Below, piece by piece: positions 56,886 to 64,000 of a stretch of 64,000 nt of DNA (its first letter is position 1; every line of letters begins with the position of its first letter). The stretch is from Rhizomys pruinosus (taxonomy: Eukaryota; Chordata; Mammalia; Rodentia; Spalacidae). The translations under genes were made by a program, and so were the position numbers. Below the pieces are notes generated by a model. The model did no database searches. It was given only the letters and a program-made list of their open reading frames with translations, and had not been told where the DNA came from. The stretch covers positions 4,131,880 through 4,195,879 of the forward strand of contig VZQC01000392.1 in assembly GCA_009823505.1 (NCBI GenBank), in the 5' to 3' direction.

Positions 56886-57230
56886 CTTCTCTGTTTTCCT
56901 TTTCTGTTGCTATGATAAACACCATTACCAAAATCAACTTGGCTTACACTTCCAGGTCACACGCCATCATTGGCGGACGTCATGGAGTCCTAGAGGAAAC
57001 CCTGCTTATTGACTTCCTCCTTCTAGGTTCTGTTCAGTCAGCCTAGGCCTGCCTGCCCCAACGCTGGCACTGCCCACAGAGGACTGGACCCTCCCACATT
57101 CATCAACAGGATCCCCTACAGACATGGCTACAGGGCAGTCTTATCTGGAAAAATCCCTCAGTTGAGACTCTTTCTTCCCAGGAGAGGCTCGATTGAGTCA
57201 AGTAGATAACAAAAACTAACCAGGTCATCT
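56886..57230. mobile_element. Rodent interspersed repeat (DNA-element-like)
   Basis: ttctgttgctatgataaaca, ggcttacacttccaggtcac, gactggaccctcccacattc, ccctcagttgagactctttc and ataacaaaaactaaccaggt. This is a common rodent repeat related to the one at 43,588. The family name is uncertain. Confidence 0.6.
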
Positions 57231-57278
57231 GTTAACTAGTCTTACAAGCTTGGTCTTTAGAAGTACTAAGTAAATATT

Positions 57279-57534
57279 TCTTTTCTTTTCTTTTTTTTTT
57301 CTTTTTTTTTATTTTTGAATGTGTATGAATGTATTGTCTGCATGCAGGTCTGTGCACCCGTGTCGTGCAATGCTGCGGAGGTCAGAAGAGGGTTTCCAAT
57401 TCCCCTGGAACTGGAGTTCTCCTGGAATTGGAGTTACAGACGGTTCTTAGCCGCCATGTGGGTGCTGGGGATCGAACCCAGGTCCTCTGCAAGAGCGTCG
57501 GTGCTCTTAACCGCTAGGCTATCTCTCCAGCCCC
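57279..57534 (-). mobile_element. B2 SINE (17-bp duplication subfamily)
   Basis: Antisense B2. 20-bp target duplication agaagtactaagtaaatatt at 57,259-57,278 and 57,535-57,554. Confidence 0.96.
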
Positions 57535-57554
57535 AGAAGTACTAAGTAAATATT

Positions 57555-58610
57555 GAGTGGGTGGGTGGATGAAAGGAAAGGAAGGTAGGGAGAGAAGAAA
57601 GAAGAGAATCCAATCCAAAAGGGAAAGAAATGATGACGAAGTCATTTTTATATCACGCGGGAAGAGCATGTTCAAATCAGAAATGATGAGCTCTAAAGCA
57701 TTTAAACACCCAGTATTCTGCATAGGAGAGTGAGCCCAAACAAATAAATCCCCCACTCCTCCAATTCCCAAGGTCCGGCTATCTATAAGGATAGTCAGTA
57801 TTCGGTGATTAGCAGTACTTAATGTCCTCCAACCAAAAGTAGAGGGAAAAAGCGAAGTCTTCCATGGTTCTTTGGGAAGCACTGGGTCCCTTTACTGAGA
57901 GTCTCACCCCACTCTCTACGCACAAGGCACCCTATAAAACCCATATTTGTATAGACGTATATGGCCGAGTGCCTATATCCTGTTATTTCACATTAGATAC
58001 CCTCCCAGATCACTTCTTCCAGATAGCCAAGTCTTCATCTGCCTAGAATCTGCAACCTCTACAAAGCATGCTTCCAAGCAATTATTAGCTCCGTCTTGGT
58101 GGCTTTGCTTGCTGGCGCTGTACACCGTGGTCTAAACATGGACAACTTAGAATTCCCTGGGTGTAACTCCACTGAAACAGGCTCTCTATGGCTTTGCCTC
58201 ATAGAAAACTGTATGTGTGAAATAGGTAAAAAGTTAATTGCCCATGACAAAGCTTAGCAGATGCTCTGCAAGGACAGAAAAACTCTTTCTCACCAGCCAA
58301 AGCGTGTAGTTAATGTCCACATCACAGAAGACAAAAGTCCTGCCTTGGAACAACTCCACCCCAGGGATGATGATATGGCCAGAGACTTATAACACCCATT
58401 CAACAGACACGACAGGCTCTATGGACGAAGGACAGCATATTACAACAACAAAAAAAAACCAAACAAAAAAACTACCTTTTTAAGGGATGTTCAGCGTGCA
58501 ATCATTGCTGCCCAATTAAGTAAGTTTCGCTGATAAACAGAAAAGAATTCCAAGGCCATTTGCATCACTGCGGAATCCAGGAGGACCTGGGATTCAACGT
58601 ATAAAGTTTA
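57555..58610. other. Unassigned sequence
   Basis: 1 kb without SINEs. A short GGGTG/GGAA-rich run at 57,558-57,600. No gene recognised. Confidence 0.45.
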
Positions 58611-58621
58611 AAGTGGTTAAT

Positions 58622-58851
58622 GGGGGCTGGAGAGATGGCCTAGCGGTTAAGAGCGCCAACCTTACAGAGGACCCAGGTTCGATCCCCAGCACCCACATGG
58701 CGACTGAAACCATCTCAAACTCCAATTCCAGGAGAACTCCAGTTCAAGGGGAATCCGACACCCTCTTCTGACCTCCGCGGCATTGCACGACACGGGTGCA
58801 CAAACCTGCACGCAGACAGTACATTCATACACATACAGAAATAAATAAATG
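58622..58851 (+). mobile_element. B2 SINE (17-bp duplication subfamily)
   Basis: Sense B2 with a short deletion in the head (gcgccaaccttacagag). A B1 is inserted in its tail. The outer flank taaagtggt is found before it and after the B1. Confidence 0.94.
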
Positions 58852-58987
58852 CCGGGTGCGGTGGTGCACGCCTTTAATCCTAGCACTTGGGAGGCAGAGG
58901 CACGTGTATCTCTGTGAGTTCGAGGCCAGCCTGGTTTACAGAGTGAGTTCCAGGACAGCCAGAGCTACAGGGAGACCCTGTCTCAAA

Positions 58988-59026
<39 letters not shown>

Positions 59027-59030
59027 AAAT
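58852..59030 (+). mobile_element. B1 SINE with (AAAT)n tail
   Basis: Sense B1 starting in the B2 tail, ending in about 12 AAAT units. Confidence 0.95.
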
Positions 59031-59164
59031 AAAGTGGTGAAGAGCCAACAGTCCCATATGCATTTGCTGAGCAAAGATCAGATCGGATACATTTTCCTAA
59101 TAACCAATTATAATTGTCTTGGTATTTGTGCTACAAAATAAAACAAAAGTTAAATTTTTCCTTT

Positions 59165-59250
59165 TATTTATTTATTTATTTTTTTTTGTCTTTTTGAGAC
59201 AGAGTCTCCCTGTAGCCCCAGCTGTCTTGGAACTCACTATGTAGCTACAA
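59165..59250 (-). mobile_element. B1 SINE, truncated
   Basis: (TTTA)n, gtctttttgagacagagtct to cttggaactcactatgtag. The other half is missing. Confidence 0.88.
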
Positions 59251-59431
59251 ACCCTGTTACAGTCCCAAGCTCTCTTACTTGACACATAGGTGGCCAGTTG
59301 ATAGGTTAGTGGGGCTGTGACCATTGCAGTGCTAGGTGTCCCCTTCTTTATGGGGTCCAGGTGAAAAGGTTACAGCCTTTCCTCAAGTAAGTTCTTGGGC
59401 CTGATTTTCCTGACATGACCATGATGTCCAT

Positions 59432-59605
59432 GTACTCTTTTGTTTGTTTGTTTGTTTGTTTGTTTGTTTGTTTGAGACAGGGTTACCCTGCAGCCCCAGC
59501 TGTCCTGGAACTCACTATGTAGACCAGGCTAGCCTTGAACTCCCAGAGACCCACCTGCCTCTGCCTCCTAAGTGCTGGGATTAAAGTTGTGCGCCACCCA
59601 CCCCA
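59432..59605 (-). mobile_element. B1 SINE with (GTTT)n tail
   Basis: About 10 GTTT units, then gagacagggttaccctgcag to gtgcgccacccacccc. Confidence 0.93.
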
Positions 59606-59689
59606 GGACACAAAAATTAAAGTTTTCACAATTAGTATCTTTTTCATGGTTTTGCTTTGTTCTATTTTGTTTTATCAAGACAAGTTCAG

Positions 59690-59923
59690 GGCTGGTGAGA
59701 TAACTCAGCATTTAAGAGCACCAGCTGCTCTTGCAGAGGACCTGGGTTCGGTTCCCAGCACCCACATGGGTGCTAACAACCATCCGTAACTCCAGTTCCA
59801 AGGGATCCAACACCCTGTTCTGACCTCAGCAGTCATGCACAACATTTGTGCACTTACACATATGCAGGCAATACACTCATACACATAAAATTTAAAATAA
59901 AATAAAATAATTTTTTTTTAAAA
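59690..59923 (+). mobile_element. B2 SINE, older
   Basis: gggctggtgagataactcag, ttcggttcccagcacccaca, single ccagttccaaggg, tail of AAAAT units. Confidence 0.92.
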
Positions 59924-59937
59924 AGACAGGTTCACAG

Positions 59938-60086
59938 CCGGGCGTGGTGGCGCACACCTTTAATCCTAGCACTCAGGAGGCAGAGGCAGGCAGATCTTTG
60001 TGAATTCAAGGCCAGCCTGGTCTACAGAACAAGTTCCAGGACAGCTGGGGCTACAGGGAGACCCTGTCTTGAAAAAAAAAAAAAAA
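59938..60086 (+). mobile_element. B1 SINE
   Basis: Near-consensus B1 just after the B2. The flanks (aagacaggttca and aagccaggttca) show both used the same neighbourhood. Confidence 0.95.
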
Positions 60087-60088
60087 AG

Positions 60089-60190
60089 CCAGGTTCATAC
60101 TATGTAACCCACATTGGCTTCAAACTCCTAATTCCCCTGCCTCTGCCACTAGAGAGTGGTGAGATACAAGCATATGCCACCATGCCAAGC
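60089..60190 (-). mobile_element. B1-like fragment, old
   Basis: tatgtaacccacattggctt, ctgcctctgccact, atgccaccatgcc. Confidence 0.65.
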
Positions 60191-60204
60191 ATCAATTAAG
60201 TATT

Positions 60205-60376
60205 TTTATTATTTTATTTTTTATTTTTTACTTTTTGTTCTTTTCGAGACAGGGTCTCCCTGTAACCCCAGCTGTCCTGGAACTTACTCTGTAGACCAAG
60301 CTGGCCTTGAACTCAGAAAGATCCACCTGCCTCTGCCTCCCAAGTGCTAGGATTAAATGCGCCACCATGCCCGGCC
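60205..60376 (-). mobile_element. B1 SINE
   Basis: gagacagggtctccctgtaa to gcgccaccatgcccggccc. Confidence 0.94.
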
Positions 60377-60970
60377 CCAATTAAGTATTTTTAATAAGGC
60401 AAACTACGTTCTCTGCAGGTGAATTTCTTGCTGTTCTAATCTTTAAATAAATCCGCATTTTCTAAAACTGAACGGATTCCATAAGCAACAAAGGACCCAT
60501 ATTCAAGAATTTGTTACCAACTGCCACACCACTGGTATGTGAAATGCCAATAGAATAACCTACTAATTTTGATTGGAAGATATCTGCAGATAGGAGAAAT
60601 CTCTAATCCTTAAAATTGCACCTTTTATCTGCGGCCACCACAAACCAGTAGCGGAGAGCCCTGGTCTTGCCTTCACCTGCCCTGCTATTAGAGCAAGGCT
60701 TATTGGCCAGATTTGGACTCCTCGCTGCCAGCTAATCAGGCTATCCATACCAGCCCACTGAGTTACAAAGATAAGGAGATGGAAATCTGGGCAGATGGCG
60801 GCCAGCAAGATGCTACATGCCTGATGGTTCCAGCAGATCTTAGGGTGATTGATGGCTCATTGGATTCAACTATCAGGGAAATTCAGGACAATATGTAAAC
60901 ATGTTTAAGTGTAGCTCCAGTTCCCCAAACGTCTCGGTCAGCCTTTGTCTTTAAAAACATTTTTTTGTTA
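60377..60970. other. Unassigned sequence, possible conserved non-coding element
   Basis: SINE-free block with homeobox/GATA-like sites (gctaatcaggctatcc, gggtgattgatggctc). An 81-codon minus and a 61-codon plus frame overlap each other without family resemblance. Conservation is suspected from composition only. Confidence 0.4.
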
Positions 60971-60976
60971 TTGTTT

Positions 60977-61096
60977 TGGGGGCTGGAGGGATGGCTCAGT
61001 AATTCCAAGCACTGGCGTGGGCGTTGCATAAACGTCGCATGGGCACACTTACACACATGCAGGCAAAACACTCATACACCTACAATAAAAATAAAT
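60977..61096 (+). mobile_element. B2 SINE with internal deletion
   Basis: Head gggggctggagggatggctc, then a jump to the tail half cacttacacacatgcaggca. Confidence 0.85.
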
Positions 61097-61100
61097 AAAT

Positions 61101-61277
61101 AAGCCAGGTGTGGTGGTGCATGCCTTTAATCCCAGCACTTAGGAGGAGAGGCAGGAGGATCTCTGTGAGTTCAAGGCTGGTGTGGTTTAAATACTGAGTT
61201 CCAGGCCAGCTGGGACTACTGGAAGACCCTGTCTCCAAAAGAACCCAAAATAAATAAGTAAATAAATAAATAAATAT
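61101..61277 (+). mobile_element. B1 SINE with (AAAT)n tail
   Basis: aagccaggtgtggtggtgca to ctgtctccaaaagaaccc, then AAAT units. Confidence 0.93.
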
Positions 61278-61319
61278 TTTGTGGATTCTTTGAGAATATC
61301 ATACAATGTGTTTTGTTGG

Positions 61320-61478
61320 TTTGTTTTGGTTTTGTTTGCTTTCGAGACAGGGTCTCCCTGTAGCCCCAGCTAGCCTGGATTTGCTATGTAGACCAGGCTG
61401 GCCTTGATCTCATAGAGATCCGCCTGCCTCTGCCTCCTGAGTACTAAGATTAAAGGTGTGTACCACCATGCCCACCCA
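61320..61478 (-). mobile_element. B1 SINE
   Basis: ttcgagacagggtctccctg to gtaccaccatgcccaccc. Confidence 0.93.
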
Positions 61479-61690
61479 TGCAGTTAAGAGCACTGGCTGC
61501 TCTTACAGAGGACCTGGGTTCCATTCTTTTCCTAGCACCCACATGGCAGCTAACAACCATCCTTAACCCCAGTTCCAGGGGACTCCAACCTCTCCTCTGG
61601 CCTCCACATATCACATGACATGGGTGCACTTATACAAATGCAGGCAATATACTCATACACATAAAATGAAAATAATAAAATATTTTTAAA
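61479..61690 (+). mobile_element. B2 SINE, 5' truncated
   Basis: gcagttaagagcactggctg to catacacataaaatgaaa. The first about 20 nt are replaced by the neighbouring B1. Confidence 0.9.
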
Positions 61691-61734
61691 ACCCTACTGA
61701 GTCTAATTTGTGTTCCCTGTGGACAATTAATTTC

Positions 61735-61980
61735 TTGTCCCTCTCTCCTTTCCTCCCTGCCTCCTCCCCCACCTCCTCTTCTTTCTTTCTCCCTCTCTCT
61801 TTCTCTGTCTCTCTCTGGCTCTTGCTCTCACTTTTGCTCTTGCTCTCTCTGACACATCCTCAGTGTGTAACTCCCGCTGACTTGAAACTTCATACAGCTG
61901 AGGCTGGTTGGCTTTATACTCTCAATCCTCCTGCCTCAGCCTCCTGAGTATCGGGATTGGTATACCGCTACACTCACTTT
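61735..61980. repeat. Pyrimidine-rich tract and old B1-like fragment
   Basis: CT-rich run 61,735-61,850, then cctcctgcctcagcctcctg and gagtatcgggattgg, an old antisense B1/B4-like piece. Confidence 0.6.
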
Positions 61981-62029
61981 AATGGATAATTTCATAAGAT
62001 CAAATAAAAGGTTATAAGCACATTTAAAT

Positions 62030-62940
62030 CTTCCTCTATTTTCCCTTTCTTCTCCCTGAATTTGATTTTTATTAATGCTATATATGTTTTCTATACTTTT
62101 GGTACATATGAAAGTATCTATAATCAACAACAGTGTGGTTCTATAGGCTTCAAACTTTAAGTAGAATAATACTAGCATTATACACATCAATTTTACTCTT
62201 GTACACACTGTGCTAAGATTTGTATATGTAACAACGTGCTTCTTATTATTTATTGTCATGGCTTTCTAGTATTCTATTAAATGAATTGATCAATTACTTG
62301 TCCTTTGTATTATTTATTTATTTGTATTTTATGTGTATGACTGTTTTGCTTATGTATATGTCGTGCAATACCTAGGGAGGCCGGAAGTGTCTGATCCCTT
62401 GGAACCGTATTTATGGATGGTTGTTAGCTGCCATGTGGGTGCTAAGAATATAACCAGGGTCTTTTGCTCTTGACCACTAAGCCATCTCTCCAGCCCCCAA
62501 TTATTTCTCCTTTTAAAGAGTATTTTTATTATTTTCTATTTCAGGCTACTATGATTGCTGTTTGAAAGTTTCAGACATGTCCCTATATGCACAAGCTTAA
62601 GAGCTTCTCTGGAGGGTATGCCCAGGAGGCTTTTCTCCATAATCTTGGCTTTTATGGTTCTTTGAAGCTGAACTGACTTATATTAACGCTAGCAGCATAT
62701 GGGAACCTCTGTTTGCTCAGCACCATTTTCAACACTCAGTATTATGGGCTTTTTAACCTTTCCAAGCAGGTAAGTGTGAAACAGTGTTTCTTTGTTGTTT
62801 TAATTAGCATTTCTCCGGTTATCAGTGAGCCAAACATCATTTCCTTATTAGTTACTCAGCTTTCTTCTCCTGTGACTTGCCGAGTCATAACTGGTTCATT
62901 GTGTTTTATTACTTTACTTCATTTGTTTTTGTTTTACTGA
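62030..62940 (-). mobile_element. LINE-1 (older) antisense relic with nested B2
   Basis: The pieces at 62,080-62,300 and 62,520-62,930 resemble reverse-strand L1 (ggctactatgattgctgttt, tttaattagcatttctccgg, gtgagccaaacatcatttcc). A B2 splits them. Confidence 0.6.
62308..62500 (-). mobile_element. B2 SINE, older
   Basis: Antisense: ttgtattttatgtgtatgac, gccatgtgggtgctaagaat, ccatctctccagccccc. Confidence 0.88.
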
Positions 62941-63185
62941 TTAGCAGGAGCTAAACGTTCTGAATACTCATGCTTTGTTTCTCTTCGTGTTATGCACTCC
63001 TTTCCCAGCGGCCCTTGCATTTTACCTCGTTTTCCGTCTTCTAACGGAAATCTCGTTTGTTGAAAGGCTTGCTTGTGGTCAGTGCAGTCAGGTCCTCCTA
63101 ACTCTTCCTTTATAGTCTGAACTTTATGTACCTGTTTAAGAAATGCTTCCCAGCTCTGTGGTACAACATCAAAAACACAAAACAA
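62941..63185. other. Unassigned sequence
   Basis: An 83-codon minus frame without family resemblance. Nothing else recognised. Confidence 0.4.
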
Positions 63186-63268
63186 AACATCACATCACCT
63201 CACCTCACCTCACATAACATAACATAACATAACATAACATAACATAACATAACATAACATACATAACA
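63186..63268. repeat. (CACCT)n(CATAA)n pentamer satellite
   Basis: CATCA and CACCT units shift into about 11 CATAA units. Confidence 0.95.
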
Positions 63269-63274
63269 ATGACC

Positions 63275-63405
63275 ATTTGCTAGGCATGGTGGCACATGCT
63301 TGTAATCACTATATTCCCAGGGCTGAAGGGGGTAATCAAGAACTTCAGGACAGCCTTGGCTACACAGCAAGTTCAAAGGCAGTCTGAGCTATAGAAGAGA
63401 ATCCT
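63275..63405 (+). mobile_element. B1-like SINE, old
   Basis: tgctaggcatggtggcacat, ggacagccttggctacacag, then an A/G tail that expands into the next tract. Confidence 0.75.
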
Positions 63406-63517
63406 GTGAAAGAAAGAAGAAAAGATGAAAGAAAGAAGAAAAGATGAAAGAAAGAAGAAAAGATGAAAGAAAGAAAAAAAGAAAGGAAGGAAGGAAGGAA
63501 GGGAAAGAAAGAAAGAA

Positions 63518-63614
<97 letters not shown>

Positions 63615-63690
63615 GAGGGGGGGAGGAAAGAAGGGAGGGAAGGGTGGAGGGAGGAAGGAAAATAAAACAGAAAAAGAAAGAAAAGCTTCC
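63406..63690. repeat. (GAAA)n/(GA)n/(GGGA)n purine tract
   Basis: About 285 nt almost without pyrimidines: a GAAAGATGAAA-type unit repeated at 63,410-63,470, then GGAA, GA, a long GAAA and GGGA. It yields spurious Lys/Glu/Arg frames. Confidence 0.97.
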
Positions 63691-63902
63691 CAAGGTATAT
63701 ATGAAAACATCTAAAAGTTTTAAAATTTTGTTTTTAATATTTAATGTTCTTATGTAAAAAGAATTTTTTAAACAATTTACTCACTTGGTGTGACATTTTA
63801 AAGTGTTTAACCGAGATCTCCTGAGCCCAGCGGCAGGAAGAGGGGGAGACAGGTAGGAACTGGGTGTCTTGGCGAGCTGATTGTTGATCCTTTGGTCCTG
63901 CT

Positions 63903-64000
63903 GTCTTTGGTTTGATTGGCCTTTGTGGCTGTGAGGTTGGAGTTATCCTCCCAGCTGGGATTAAAGGTGTGGTCTTTGGCTTGATTAGATCTAGTGGCTG
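63903..64000 (+). repeat. Diverged 69-bp direct repeat at window edge
   Basis: gtctttggtttgattggc ... gtggctg at 63,903-63,931 recurs as gtctttggcttgattaga ... gtggctg at 63,972-64,000, with a B1-like gggattaaaggtgtg between. Probably part of a larger element cut by the window end. Confidence 0.6.

Noticed and set aside
1694..57534. Recurring open frames of 60-85 codons with Cys-Leu-His-Ala or Arg-Arg-Ser-Glu-Glu-Gly type starts
   Set aside because: They fall exactly on B2 SINEs read antisense and recur at every such copy, so they are repeat translations, not a gene family.
8294..60350. Frames containing Pro-Cys-Ser-Pro-Ser-Cys-Pro-Gly-Thr or its reverse-strand counterpart
   Set aside because: These are translations of B1 elements.
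3351..61690. tRNA genes suggested by GGTTCGATCCCC-type box B sequences
   Set aside because: Each sits in a B2 or ID SINE head with SINE body and tail, not in a cloverleaf-forming tRNA.
63360..63714. Lys/Glu/Arg-rich and Ser/Phe/Leu-rich frames of about 80-116 codons
   Set aside because: Direct translations of the GAAA/GA purine tract.

Overview
This is a stretch of nuclear genome from a muroid rodent (mouse, hamster or vole group). The evidence is dense B1 (7SL-derived) and B2 (tRNA-derived) SINEs, ID/B4-type SINEs, Lx-like and older L1 3' ends, MIR and L2 relics, and long (CA)n, (CT)n and (GAAA)n tracts. The species cannot be named from the sequence alone. I see no intact protein-coding gene. 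Almost all short open frames in the window are antisense or sense translations of B2, B1 and simple repeats.

Layout: 0-25 kb is a SINE/L1 field. It contains a duplicated stretch around a single N at 6,315 that looks like two unmerged contig ends. At 25.0-26.5 kb lies the only CpG island. On the minus strand it has a TATA box, upstream GC boxes and an E-box, and a consensus splice donor about 195 bp downstream of the expected start site. This fits a non-coding first exon of a minus-strand gene whose other exons I cannot find here. A second possible donor on the plus strand suggests divergent transcription. From 26.5 to 38.5 kb there are simple repeats, SINEs, L2/MIR relics and an LTR-like block near 37 kb.

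At 38,613-41,109 sits a full-length processed retrocopy of Amd1 (S-adenosylmethionine decarboxylase). It has an 18-bp target-site duplication, the 5' leader with a remnant of the MAGDIS-type regulatory upstream ORF, the coding region and the 3' UTR. Two B2 insertions and several frameshifts break it, although the C-terminal half remains open.

From 41 to 64 kb there are antisense L1 relics, two or three older rodent DNA-element-like repeats, a diverged pair of about 350-400 bp (44.36 and 49.11 kb) of unknown nature, many more SINEs, and a long purine tract at 63.4 kb.

The most informative observations are the Amd1 retrocopy with its uORF, an abundant B2 subfamily with a 17-bp internal tandem duplication (about 15 copies), a B2-B1 chimeric SINE seen twice with the same junction, the TATA/donor pair in the CpG island, and signs of poorly polished assembly patches at 6.3-7.3 kb and 38.85-39.96 kb.
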